Positions 47,090 to 59,110 of a DNA stretch of 64,000 nt are shown in pieces. The notes below the pieces were generated by a model. It ran no database searches, had not been told where the DNA came from, and saw nothing but the letters and a program-made list of their open reading frames with translations. The position numbers and the translations under genes were made by a program. This DNA comes from Cryptomeria japonica (lineage: Eukaryota; Streptophyta; Pinopsida; Cupressales; Cupressaceae). The DNA is taken from positions 471,936,573-472,000,572 of the forward strand of contig NC_081409.1 in NCBI RefSeq assembly GCF_030272615.1. The letters are read 5' to 3'. Position 1 is the stretch's first letter. The number at the start of each line of letters is the position of its first letter.

Positions 47090-48150
47090 TATTTGACCCA
47101 GTCTTCCAAGAGTTGCAAAATCTAAACTTTCAAGCTTCCTTTACACCTAGAAGATGAGCTAGAAGTAGACCTCCTTCCCCTTCTTCTCCATCACTTGTAT
47201 CTCCCATTTGTCAAGCCATAATATTAGACAGTGTTACTTTACCCAATGTAATTAACCCCACACCTCTTAATATAATTCTTCCAATGGCCACTAACAATCC
47301 TTGAGGACTTGCAGTAGGACCGCTAAATCTTGGTCTTAATTTGAATGCTTTACCTAAAGCAGTAAGGGATCATTTGCCCAAGTTTAGTGGTGATGGGAAG
47401 GTCTCAACTGATGAACATTTAAATGCATTTAATGTTGCATGTGGTGTGTTAGCTTTCCAACGTGAAGATGTAGCAATGAGACTGTTTGTGCAGACATTAA
47501 CAAGGCAGCGGTGAATTGGTTCTACCATTTGCCAAATGGTGCAATCACAAATCGGAAAGATTAGAAAACTAGGTTTGAGGCTAGGTTTAAGGTGGTTGAA
47601 GATGAACATTCTCTTTTAGCCTAATTGGCTCAATTAAAGAAAGAAATTCTTGAATCTATGAGAGATTTTGTTGCTAAGTTTGATAAAATTGTCCATAAAA
47701 TTCTTGAAAATCAGAAGCCTTCATATGACAATCTGAAATGTTTCTTCATAAATTTCATGCCTTCAGAAATAAGCTTTTTAATTCGGAGACAAATAGCAGA
47801 AACTCTAGTAGATGTCAAAATGTTGGCTGTTGAGTTAGAAGATGACCTAATTACTACTGGAAAATGGAAGAGAGAAGTTCAAGTAGCCAGTACACAACCC
47901 TCTACCTCTTCAGACCTTGTAGTATAAAGATTAATGAATGATGTCATAGCTCTCAAAAGACCATTTTCAAAGGCTAGTACTTCCTACCCACAGCCTTATA
48001 AAAATATTCCAAGAAGAATTACTAATCAGAATAGAACCTTACAATTGCCTCCAGCTCAGTAGAGATTAGCAATTGAAGCACTGCCACCTAAAGGTAACAT
48101 GTGTGTTTTCCATCTAACTGATGATCGTATTGGTAATTCTTGTATGAAAA
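47090..48150 (+). pseudogene. Ty3 Gag, 5' part
   Basis: Retrotransposon gag domain: LPKFSGDGKVSTDEHLNAF near 47376, EDVAMRLFVQTLT near 47463, WFYHLPNGAI near 47517, FEARFKVVEDEHSLLA near 47575 and ISFLIRRQIAETL near 47770. A Ser/Pro/Gln-rich stretch follows (47880-48070). A frameshift lies near 47510 and stops near 47310, 47563, 47623, 47925 and 48060. The protein would coat genomic RNA. It is cut by a Copia LTR at 48161, and its continuation is not found to the right of that element. Confidence 0.82.
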
Positions 48151-48160
48151 TGGTGCAACA

Positions 48161-49226
48161 TGTTGGTATTTTGGTATGGTTTTGTCATTGATGTCAACAC
48201 CTACTGAAAACAAGCACTTTGGAGATCCAACAAGATTCACTGACAAGCAAGTAAACTGTGTAACAGTTACTGGTATATGGTTCATCTACAGGATATAATG
48301 TTCACCGGTATCTGGAATAATATGGAAGACACTTGGTAATATTGAAGACATCGTGTGAACACTTTGTTTTGAATAATTAATCATTGGTATATTAATAGTT
48401 GCATATTTTCTTTTACCAGCAAATAGGTCCAGGTTATCTAGGGTTACACCGGCAGGTTTATCTTTTCCAGATTAGCATGGCACGCTATGGAGATGATTCA
48501 TTATTGATGTAAATGCATTAAGCCAACATGTTCAATCGGTTATTGCATCGGATATTATATTGTTTGTAAAATGATTTTATTGTAATATCTTGTAGAGCCG
48601 ACCTACTAAAATTAGTCTTAGGGTATGGTATAAATGTAAGATCTTATTTGTAAGATCAAGTGTGGAATGCAAAAAATAATTGTGTGAATGTATATGCGAG
48701 ATCAAGCAGAGGAATACACAAAGACATCATTTGAAGGTGAAGTTAGGTTTTTGTATAAGCATATTAGCATTACACCGGTACTGAATCCAACATATGAAGA
48801 TGCTATTTTGTGTAGTACATTCTTATTGGATTTAACCATCCAACTGTAATCAGTGTGACTCCCATTTTGTGATTGAGCAGTGAGCTCTAGGCTGTTGGCC
48901 TTTCTGCATGTGCAGACCCCATTTATGTACAATTACTATCTGCAATAGTATCATCTGATTGTGGGTAAGGTTTCCCACCATGGTTTTTCCCCTTACAGGG
49001 TTTCCATGTACAGATATTGGTGTTATGTGTTGTGGATGACTTTATGTTTGTGTTTCATGCATTAATATTTACCAGTATAACAATTTACTGTTAACACTGT
49101 CTACTGGCATACTTAACTGGTTTACCGGTATTAAGCATTAAGTTGGTTAATTGGTTTTTGGTTTCAATTTATTAGACAACTGATTCACCCCCCCCCCCCC
49201 CTCTCAGTTGTCTCCAGGACCTAACA
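48161..49226 (+). repeat. 5' LTR of the Copia element
   Basis: Starts TGTTGGTATTTTGG and ends GACCTAACA. TATA-like TATAAAT at 48630. The hairpin near the end has 10-bp arms (49174-49183 and 49204-49213) around a run of 14 C. Confidence 0.88.
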
Positions 49227-49228
49227 AT

Positions 49229-49241
49229 TGGTATCAGAGCC
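49229..49241 (+). promoter_or_regulatory. Primer-binding site, initiator Met tRNA
   Basis: TGGTATCAGAGCC two bases after the LTR, identical to the site at 6960-6972. Confidence 0.95.
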
Positions 49242-49282
49242 TAGTCCTCTTTTGCAGAAGTTTAACAACATGAGGAGATCCA

Positions 49283-52200
49283 ATGTCTACAAATTACTTC
49301 AGGAAGGACAGTCCTAAACTTGATGGAACCAACTATGGGATATGGAAGATCAGAATGGAGACACATCTGAATTGCATTGGTAAAGACATCTGGGAAGTTA
49401 CAAAGAATGGTTATACTATTGTTGTAGCTAGTCAGACTGCTCCAACTACCTTAGCCAAAGATGAAGAAAATGATTGCAAAGCAAGAGAAGCACTTTTGAG
49501 TGCATTATCAAATCAACAAATCATGGGATTATCAAATAGGTCTATTGCTAAAGCTATTTGGGATCATTTGGAAACACTAAATGAAGGAGACTCCACAGTC
49601 AAGATTGCAAAACTTGAAAGCTTCCGAGTCAAGTATGAACATCTGAAAATGGAAGAAGATGAAAGGATTTCTGCTTTTATGGAAAGAGTAAATGAAATTG
49701 TTTTGGGTATTAAAAGTTGTGGAGGAACTCTGAGTGAGGATGAAATTGTTTCAAAAATCTTAAGAGGTTTACCATCGGCATATAAAATGAAGGTGACTGC
49801 TATAAATGAGTTGAGAACAATGCCTAATACATCAGTAACTAGGGATACATTAATTGGAAAACTTTCAGCCTTTGAAATTGAGGAATTTGGTCCTGTTGCT
49901 ACTATAAAGACAGATTTGGCCTTTAAAGCATCAACATCATCTACTCCATCATTTGACAAATCAGAATGGACAGCCTTTTATGCAAGAGAACTTGAAGAAT
50001 CCAGAAAGGAGAATGAAGAGCTTGAAGAACTTGAAGCATTATTTGCAAGAAAAATGCCAAAAGGTCCAATTGGAAGTAAGTATGAAGGTAAAGCACCCTT
50101 TAAATGTTTTAACTGCAATAAGATTGGTCATATGGCTTCAAGATGCCCTGATAGACATGCTAGACTAAGAGAAGAAGCTAGAAGAACATACAAGCATAAT
50201 CCTGAATATCAAAGATACAGATTTAAGAAGAACAAAGACAAATCCTGTTACATTGCTAATGAAGGTGTGACTGATGATTCTAATGAGGATCTAGCAGACA
50301 ATGGATGGGTTTTTGTTGCTGTAACAAAAGATCAACTGACACCTACTGCTCAACTGGTAGAACAAGCCCTAGCAGCCAAAGTTGAAGCAAAGGATGAATG
50401 GATCATTGACTTAGGATGCTCACATCACATGACAGGAGACAAAGGTAAATTCTTGAACTTTCAAGAATACAATGGAGGTTTAGTAAGATTTGGAGATGAT
50501 AAAGCCTGTTCAATCAAAGATAAGGGTTCGATATCTCTTGATGGTAAGCATAACACTGACAATGTCTACTATGTTGAAGGATTAAAGCATAATCTTTTAA
50601 GTGTTGGTCAATTAGTTGAGAAAGGATTTCAGTTACAATTTAAAAATGGAAAATGCAAAATCATGAATAGAACTGGTTTGGAAATTGCAACCGGTAATCA
50701 GACTAGAGGTAATATCTTTCATTTGAATAACAGTGAAAAGGCATGCTTGATTGCACATATAGATGAAAGTTGGTTATGGCATAAGAGACTGTGTCATGTA
50801 AACTTTGATTGCATGGTAAAGATCGGTACTTCTAAGGCAGTTAGAGATCTACCTAAAATTGTGAAACCTCATAATACAATTTGTAAGGAATGTCAATTTG
50901 GAAAATAAGTGAGAGCTAGTTTCAAAAGTATTCCAGAAAAATCCAATAATGTTCTTGATTTGATTCACACTGACTTATGTGGTCCAGCTAGAACTAAAAG
51001 CTTACAAGGTGATAAATATTTCATGCTAATTATTGATGATTATTCTAGAATGTGTTGGGTTACTTTTCTCAGAGAAAAATCAGAAGCACTTGGAAAGTTC
51101 AAACTGTTCAAAGGAATGGTTGAGAATGAAACCGGTAAGAAAATCAAATGTTTAAGATCAGATCAAGGAGGAGAATTCACATCTAAGGACTTTAATACAT
51201 TCTGTGAAGTGAATGGAATTAGAAGACAGTTATCAGCACCTCAGACACCACAACAGAATGGAGTTGTTGAAAGGAAAAATAGAACTATCTTGGATGCAGC
51301 AAGAAGTATGTTATCTGAAGCAAATCTACCACATGTGTATTGGAGAGAAGCAGTTAGCACGTTGTCTATACATTCAACAAAGTTCACATCAAAGGTGAAA
51401 CTAGTAAGACCCCTCATGAACTATGGTTTGGTAATACTCCTACCCTTAAGTATTTCAGAATTTTTGGAAGTAAATGCTATATTAGAAGAGATGAGTATAT
51501 TGGCAAATTTGATCCTAGAAGTGATGAAGGAACATTTCTTGGTTATTCATCTAAGAGCAAGGCATATAGATGTTTTAATAAGAGATTGCAGAAAATTGTT
51601 GAGAGTACAAATGTAAAGATTGATGAACAATTTAGAGGAACTTCAAGGTATATAGACTCTGAACCGATAATAGGAATTGTGACAAATGAACCTGCACCAA
51701 ATCCACCAGTACAGAATGAAGATCTAGTTACCCCGGTATCATCAGAGGATTCCATAGTAATTGAAGAACAACATCAAACTAAGACACCCTGGTATGTAAG
51801 ATTGAATCATTCTGAAGATCAGATAATTGGAAACAAATTTAAAGGAATTATGACAAGAGGAAGATTGGCAAATGAAGAGGTATGTCTTATTTCTCAAATT
51901 GAACCATCATCTATCAATGAGGCATGTGAAGATAAATTTTGGATTAAAGCTATGGAAGAAGAATTAGGACAAATTGAGAAAAATAATAATTGGACATTAG
52001 TTCCCCGGCCTAAAGATAAAAATGTAATTGCAACCAAATGGGTATTTAGAAACAAACTTAATGAAGATGGTAAGGTTGTCAGAAATAAAGCAAGACTAGT
52101 GTGTAAGGGATATTCTCAGAAAGAAGGAGTTGATTACAATGAAACCTTTGCACCAGTAGCCAGAATTGAGGCAGTCAAATTATTCTTGGCTTTTGCAGCG

Positions 52201-52786
52201 AACAAGGACTACAAAGTTTATCAAATGGATATTAAATATGCATTTTTGAATGGAGATCTTGAAGAGGAAGTATATATTGAACAACCTGATGCATTTTCTT
52301 TGACAGATGACAATGATATGGTTTACAGGTTAAGAAAAGATCTGTATGGATTAAACAAGCCCCAAGAGCTTGGTATGCAAGGTTGGATAAGTATATTTTA
52401 AAGATTGGTTTTACTAAAGGAAATGCAGATAGCAATTTCTATTACAAAATAACTAATGATGACATCTTGATTATTGAAGTATTTGTTGATTATATAATCT
52501 TTGGAGGAGAAGATGGATTATGTAAGGAATTTTCTATTAAAATGCAGCAAGAATTTTAAATGTCTATGATTGGAGAAATAAAATTCTTTTTAGGATTGCA
52601 GATTTCACAGACTGATAAAGGTATATTTTTGAGTCAATCCAAGTACTTGAAAGAATTACTAAAGAAATTTGGGATGGAGAACTCTAAACCGGTAAGCACA
52701 CCTATGACTACAAATGACAAATTATCTCAAAGGGATGAATCTACACCTATTAATCCAACTAGATACAAATCTATGATAGGAGGTTT
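49283..52786 (+). pseudogene. Copia gag-pol, near-complete with few lesions
   Basis: Starts MSTNYFRKDSPKLDG. Gag of the UBN2/DUF4219 type spans residues 1 to about 260, with one CCHC knuckle CFNCNKIGHMASRC at about 275. Protease is at about 373 (DLGCSHHMTGD, Ser of D-S-G changed to Leu). The integrase zinc region starts WLWHKRLCHVN, and its core has HTDLCGP, DDYSRMCWV and NGVVERKNRT. RT starts near 51985 with [19 protein letters not shown]; the usual VDD box reads FVDYIIFG near 52485. Lesions: stop at 50906 (a lost Gln codon), frameshift near 51360, frameshift near 52360 and stop at 52557. RNase H is missing. It is the youngest-looking pol in the window and could once have mobilised pol-less Copia-type units. 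Confidence 0.92.
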
Positions 52787-54170
52787 ACCCCCCCCCCCCT
52801 CTCAATGTTCATTGATTCCAACACTATGATGCATGAATGATATGTAGCGATATGTATTTATGGATAGATGAAATGCAATGGAATGCAACTGTAATATATG
52901 TTCATGTATGAAATGCAATGGATGGATTTTGTGATTTTCATAGTGTTTTCTTTCACCATTGGGCTTATTTGGTACTGATCTTGAATGAGGTATCAGAAAC
53001 CAAGGTTGAGCCTTACACCTATAAACAGACAAATTATAGACAAAGAGTATTCCCCTCCATTCTGGTTCACATACTGATGGTCAAGGTATACGTTGTAGTC
53101 AATAAGCCATAGTGATCCATGACTTTGTATTTTTTAATAGGATCTTGTAGCTTAGTGAACTTCCCACGTAGACATCATTATTATTTTCCCCAGAACTTCA
53201 TTGGAACAATCCGCAAATAGAAAATAAAGAAAAGATAGCATGAACCATCCTGGCCACTCTAATCACTTGTGGATATCCTTGAGTAGCATAGAAACATGAT
53301 ATAATTCAGTAAAAGACAAAATTATTATCAATAGTCAAACAACCAATGAATCTTCTTGCCAAAATATGTGTCATCATGTCTTGTTTTGAAGGATGCATCC
53401 TTGTTAAGATGTTTATTTGAGGTTTAGCCTAGGCATTTGCCCGTTCGTGGACTAATTGATAGTTTGTCTTGTTTGAGTATTTGATTTGTAGGCTCAATTT
53501 GTTTTCACATCTGATTGAATGTTTATGTGAACAAGAATCAATTTATTGCAATGTTTTTCGATTAGTTTTTATGATGTTTTTGGATTTTCTAGTTTTGTAC
53601 AATTTTCCCAATATTTTTTATTTTTCTAGTTTTTCAAATGTTTTTTATTTATATCAGGACATTTTTTTAATATTTTTTTATTTATTTAGGTCCCTTTTTT
53701 TAATGTTTTTGGATTTATTTATAGTAAAGTAGTTACCTGAACCAGTGATATTTAGGATCCACTCCCATCTTTATGTCAATGAAAGTTGCCCCCAATTAGG
53801 TGTATGTGCTAAGTGTGATGGTAGGACTCTAGGACAAAAATTAATGATAGATCAATATCAAGCCATGGTAAATACGTAATGTTGTGGGCAAAATAAAGGA
53901 TTTGCTCAATGAATCTAAAAGACGGTGGAGCAAAAGCCTTTACATATGGTTCCTATTTTCCATATTTCCACCATCGTACTTGTCCAAGGCGCCACCTGAG
54001 TGGTCTTCACCATTTGGACAAATGATTTATCTTTACTATTTTCTTATTTTTCAATTATTTGGTACTTTTTTCCAAACGTTTTCTGAATGTTTTTTATATT
54101 TTTGAAATATGTGTGAGTTGGATGCTCTGAATAGCTATGTATGGAATTTCTTGAGATGCATGTCATTTAT
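52787..54170 (-). other. 3' region of the second Tat-type element
   Basis: It begins with a 12-C run and an LTR-end-like remnant to about 52826, then AT-rich sequence with no supported gene. At 53560-53720 the plus strand has imperfect TTTTTTATTTTTC repeats. It lies downstream of the minus-strand integrase, where Tat elements have a non-coding region; no antisense ORF is recognisable here. Confidence 0.45.
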
Positions 54171-54174
54171 TGGA

Positions 54175-54715
54175 TCTGATAAGGATTCCCCCTCTGAAGT
54201 AGCCAACTGATATACCCCTAACCCAAAGACTGCAGTAATTACATAAGGACCTAGCTAGTTTGATTCAAATTTTCCTCTATGTTCCTTGTTTGGTTGGTTG
54301 CGAGGATTTTCTCTAAAGACAAGATCACTAACTTCAAATGTTTTATGCTTGTCTATGTGATTGTAGCTTCTGCTCATGTCCTGCTAATATGCTTTAAGGT
54401 GGTTGAAGGCAGCTTGTCGCTTCTCATCTAACAATTCCAAGTCTTGAAGACGTGAGACCTAGTATTCCTCATCATTCATTAGATTATGCAGTGATACCTA
54501 TAGGGATCGTAACTCAACCTCAATAGGTAAGATAGCTTATGCTCTATAAACAAGTGAATATGGTGTTGCACCTATAGGGATTTGAATGCTAGTTTGATAT
54601 GCCCATAGTGTAGGATTAAAATGGATGTGCTAATCACGACCAACGTCATTGACTGTTTTCTTTAGGATTCTTAGGATATTCTTGTTTCAATCTTTTGCTT
54701 GACTGTTGCCTTGTT
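54175..54715 (-). pseudogene. Tat integrase, C-terminal part
   Basis: From the insertion point: QQGNSQAKDWNKNILRIL, HFNPTLWAYQTSIQIPIGATP near 54590, then the C-terminal chromatin/DNA-binding part with FEVSDLVFRENPRNQ near 54310 and LGPYVITAVFGLGVYQL near 54220. The integrase motif IGATPYSLVY is clear. A few stops are present. Confidence 0.85.
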
Positions 54716-54720
54716 GATAG

Positions 54721-56204
54721 TGTAGATGTATAAAAATGACCATATTCCTGAATGAATATTTTATGTTCATTCCTCTATTTTAGTTAAATATAATTTAACT
54801 AAATCACCTACATTCCTCTATTTAATTAAGTAAATTATTCAACTTATTTAGTTAAATTCACTTAAGCCCTTTTATTTCATTTAATTGACTAAATCATTTT
54901 ATTTAATTAAAACCCTTCTTCTTACCTTTTAATTAAATTTACATTTAATTAATAGTTTACCCCAAATTGAATAAATCTAATTTATTCAATTTCCCAAATT
55001 GCAACCAAATTGAAATAAAGTAATTTATTTTAATTAATTCTATTTTCCCTGACCCACTTGCATTTTCCTACATCCCCCACTTGCATCCTAAACCCTATTC
55101 CTAATTTCTTCTAGAATCCATCTAATCCTAATCAATTAACCCCAAACCCATCCATTATCCCCTTTCCCTAAATTTGAGGAGGTCACTTCTCAAATTTGGA
55201 GTAAAGTCTTCAAAAGGCATTAAAGCCTTTACCCATTCAACAAGCTAACTTGTTAAATACCCCCAAATTTGGAAGGACTCTTACAAATTTTTCCCCAAAG
55301 TCTTCAAACCATTAACGGTTAACTAACCCGTAGTGGCATGGTTAGAGACTTTTTGACTAACTGAACCTCCATCTAACCCAAGGGTCTCATCAAGCATTTA
55401 TTGCTTTGACCATGGTTATTCCTTTAACTTTTGCACAAGAGTTTACCCCTTGGGTAGAAGCTTTATCCAATGGATAACCCTAACCTAACCTAACCTTAAC
55501 CCTTACCTCCTAGGGTAACCATGAGGTCTTCTCAAGCATTTAATGCTTCTTACCTCTTCTCTCAACTAGCCTTATGTTGACAATTGTCACCATTTCATTG
55601 GTGAAAATTGAAAACATGGATTGACAACTTTCAAACTTGACCCTTGATTAACTCTTTCAATCCTGACCATCCATTGCCCTATTTTCCATATAAATAGAGC
55701 TCTCATTCCTCCATTTTAAGGATCCATGCAAGCTTTTAGTATCTCATTTATGCTCAATTTTATTAACATGTCTAGCTTCTCTTTGTAATAGGAATAAATC
55801 TAATAAGCATTTTAGACTATTTCCTTTATCATTAGCTTAACTCATAAACTAATATATCATGTTAAGATAGTATTGCTACTAATCTTGTCATCTTATAATC
55901 TAGTTTATTGAATTTGTATAATCATGCATAGATAGGATGCATTTTCATAACTAAATCAATCATAAGCATCCCTTGTTCTTGCATTTGTCATCCCTAAGCC
56001 ACTTTGCTCAGTGATCTAAGAGCAAAGGCATTGGCTTGAGGGACCTTGTGAGATAGAGAACCATGGAACCAACCTTGGGAAGTTGAGTCATTCTTCATGA
56101 CTCCATAACTTGCACCGAGAAGTCTTGTGGGTGTGTGGACAAGCCTCTTTGAACTTCATTTATTTTACATTTTAAGTTTCATCGCCTCGCTTTTCCCGCA
56201 TACA
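54721..56204 (+). mobile_element. Solo Ty3-type LTR in the Tat integrase
   Basis: TGTAGATGTA... to ...CCGCATACA, 1484 bp, flanked by GATAG (54716-54720) and AATAG (56205-56209), a duplication with one change. The TATA box TATAAATAG at 55689-55697 on the plus strand and the TGTAGA start give plus orientation. Removing it restores the integrase frame. Confidence 0.85.
55689..55697 (+). promoter_or_regulatory. LTR TATA box
   Basis: TATAAATAG, a canonical plant core-promoter element, about 970 bp into the LTR. Confidence 0.6.
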
Positions 56205-56770
56205 AATAGTATGGGGTGAAGAATTGATGTTGGATATGAAATTTTTCACACAATTCATAGACATCCTAGATTTTGAATGGAAGACCATTATCAATAATAA
56301 TGGACATGGGAATATCGTACCGGCATATGATATAATTGAGTATAAAGGACGTAATTTGCTTGTCAGTGACTTTTGTTGATGCAATGACTTCAATCCATTT
56401 TGTGAAGTACTTAGTGACAGTGATAATGAATTTATGGCCACCTAATTATGTTGGATGTATCTTACCCACAAGGTCGAATCCCCATTGACAGAAGGGCCAT
56501 GGTTTTTGAATAGGTTGTAGTTCTTGTGCTGGTGCATTTATCAGGCCTCCATGGATTTGGAATTTCTTGCACTTTTTGATAAAATAATGTAAGTCTTTCT
56601 CCATGGAAGGCTAGTAGTATCTTGTTCTCATGATTCGTTTAGCAAGGAAGGGTCGCTATAGTGCACTCCGCAAATACCTTCATGTACCTCTTGTAAATTT
56701 GTTGTCACCTCTCCTTGCTCTAAACATCGTAGGAGAGTACCATTGAGACCTTATCGATATAGGGTATTAG
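56205..56770 (-). pseudogene. Tat integrase, N-terminal and core part
   Basis: Zinc region SMEKDLHYFIKKCKKFQIHGG near 56560-56620 (a Cys replaced by Phe), first Asp in WGFDLVGKIHPT near 56480, KFIITVTKYFTKWIEVIAS near 56415, second Asp in IIIDNGLPFK near 56290, and HQFFTPYY at the insertion point. It continues at 54715. Confidence 0.85.
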
Positions 56771-56783
56771 CAATGATTATGTA

Positions 56784-57402
56784 TCAGGATGATTGACGTA
56801 TGAAGGTCTTACACTGGTTATTGGATAGGTCTGGTGGAAGGATTTGATCGTGAAGGTAAGCGTAGAAATCTCCATACCAAGGGGAATTGGGACCAATGAT
56901 TTGACATACCATTTTGGATTCCAAGAAATCATAAGCAGGGATCCATAAATATTCTACTAAGAACTCATAGCATATAGAATTTTGTGGTAGATCTAGGAGA
57001 GAGGCTATCATAGCCATTACATTTGCAACTATGTTTTGTTCCTGTTGGATTTGCTCAAAAGTAATAGTTGTGAAAATTGGCTTGAAACTATCATCCATAC
57101 GTTTATAAGGCATGAGATTTTTCATCTTTGGTTTGGTAGTCATCATTGACTTGTTGGATTACCAATTGAGAGTCACCAAAAACTTGTAGGTCCTTCAGGC
57201 TCCACTGTATAACCATTTTGAGTCATGTGATCAAGGATTCATACTCTGCTATGTTGTTTGTGCATGGAAATGTTAGCCTGTATGACTTTGGGATGATATC
57301 ACCTTGAGGAGTGATGAAGAGAATGCATGCTCCTGAACCATGTTGAGTGTATGATCCATCAAAGTAGAGCTTCCACTACTGTGTAGGTGTTACTGTGAAT
57401 AT
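56784..57402 (-). pseudogene. Tat second RNase H (aRNH)
   Basis: DGSYTQHGSGACILFITPQG near 57345, AEYESL near 57250, VFGDSQLVIQQVNDDYQTKD near 57150, then NIVANVMAMIASLLDLP near 57010. Equivalent to 37456-37911. A frameshift lies near 57130, and the last Asp position looks changed (ANVMA). Confidence 0.8.
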
Positions 57403-58867
57403 TTATTCATCGAGAAAGGTTGATATAAGTTGGTGATTACCTTCCATGGGAGCTTTTGTCATTTGATTTGCTATCACCTGCCCTTTAATTACCTTGTGGT
57501 CTACATACTTAATATCAAATCCACTGAGGATCATGACCAACTTTGCTAATCGACCAATTAAAGCTGCTTTACTTAACAAATGTTTCAAAGGACCGATCTT
57601 TGCAATGAGCTTGGTTTTATGTGAGCATATAATGTCTTCGCTTGAGTGAAGCCATGACCATTGCAAGGCATGCACATTGAATAGTGGTATAGTTGAGTTC
57701 ATACCCTACCAATGTTCTGGAGACATAGTAGACTACACATTCATTTCCTTTTGAATCATGTTGTGCCAGTAATACCCCTAAGGCTATAGTAGTAGTTGAT
57801 ATGTATAACAATAAGGGTTTGTCTAGAGTTGGTGGTATTAACAGAGGTGGTTTCATTAGGTAGTCTTTCAACTGCTAAAATGCTTGTTGGCAATTTTTCA
57901 TCCCATTTGAACTAATTAATTTTTTGTAGCAAATGTGTTAATGGATTACATTTATCGACCAATTGAGCGATGAACCAATGAAGGGATTGCCACCTTCCTT
58001 GCAATGTTCTTAGCTGACTAGTCTTCTTTGGAGGTAGAATTTCACTTGGATTCCCTTTACCTTTGCAAGATCAACTTCAATTCCTCTATCTCAAACAATG
58101 TATCCTAGCAGCTTCCGATAGGTTATTGCAAAGACACACTTCTTTAGGTTCAAACAAACCTTGTATTGTTCTAGCCTTGAGAAGATATTGTCTAGGATTG
58201 CTAGATCATTCTCTCTTGTTAAGGACTTTGCTAGGAGATCATCCACACAGTCTTCCATCAAAGTATGCATCATGTCCTGAAAGATAGTGGTCATAGCTCA
58301 TTAATATGTAGCTCCAACATTTTTTAGGCCAAATGGCATCACGTTCCAATAGTAAGTGCCCATTGGATAAGTAAAGGTTGTTTTGTGTTGATCCTTGGGT
58401 GCTATCTTGATATGGTTATACCCGGAAAATACATCCATGAGTGAGAGAATTGCATGTACAGCAGTCATATGCACAATCATGTCGATGTTAGGAAGGGGGA
58501 AGTCATCTTTTGGACAAGCTTTATTCAAGTCCCTAAAATTTGTACAAATGTGGATGCCTCCAATTGGTTTTTCCACTAGTACAATATTATATATCCATTT
58601 TGCATAGTCAATTGGCCTGATGAAACTAATGTCTAACAACTTTTTGAGTTCAACCTTTACTAAGAGTGTGATATGAGGATGCTTTTTCCTTAGCTTTTGT
58701 TTTATTGGTTTCGCTCCTTCTACTACTGTCAAGTGATGCATTACTACATCTGGGTTGAGTCCTAATATGTCTGCATAGGACCGTGCAAAGTTGATTTGTC
58801 TTTGTTGAAAGAATTCTACAAAGCTAGGATCTTCTATTGGAGTTAATGATGTTGCCAAGTGTATCAT
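57403..58867 (-). pseudogene. Tat reverse transcriptase and RNase H
   Basis: RT: KVELKKLLDISFIRP near 58640, ICTNFRDLNKACPKDDFP near 58525, LSLMDVFSGYNHIKIAPKD near 58420, MPFGLKNVGATY near 58310, and catalytic CVDDLLAKS near 58235, where both Asp are kept (unlike the first Tat copy). The connection is MKDYLMKPPLLIPP near 57860, followed by RNase H LVGYELNYTTIQCACLA near 57690 and SGFDIKYVDHKVIKGQVIAN near 57490. Stops lie near 58295 and 58090, and there is a frameshift near 57640. Confidence 0.88.
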
Positions 58868-58899
58868 GTGGGGATTTTCTATTGTCCTAGATTTATTTA

Positions 58900-59110
58900 T
58901 TTTGTTTCTTCCACAAGGATAGATGATCTTTCCCTATTTGTGTTGAATGGGAGAAATTCAAACCTTCCATCCTCAGGTACCTTAGAAAGGTTTTCACCAT
59001 TGGATTCATCCTTTATTTATACTTTTTTAGGATCTAGAAGTGCCACAGTGCAATTTTCACTAGAAGATCCATTTTGGATTGTTATATTTTTGTAACTGAA
59101 AGGTTTTGTA
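58900..59110 (-). other. Linker between RT and the tandem duplication
   Basis: Decayed acidic linker of the Tat polyprotein with no recognised domain. Confidence 0.4.

Larger units (their letters stand above)
48161..52786 (+). mobile_element. Copia retrotransposon, 3' end lost
   Basis: 5' LTR, met-tRNA primer site and gag-pol in the order gag, protease, integrase, RT (Copia order). The coding homology stops inside the RT-RNase H region at 52786, directly before a run of 12 C. The 3' LTR is absent, apart from a short LTR-end-like remnant at 52788-52826 that belongs to a different LTR type. A proper target-site duplication cannot be shown. Confidence 0.9.

Noticed and set aside
49229-49241. 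tRNA-Met similarity
   Set aside because: Only the 13-base primer-binding complement is present, not a tRNA gene. No tRNA, rRNA or CRISPR array was seen anywhere.
55480-55512. CCTAACCTAACC run resembling telomere repeats
   Set aside because: Too short and not the plant TTTAGGG unit; lies within a solo LTR.
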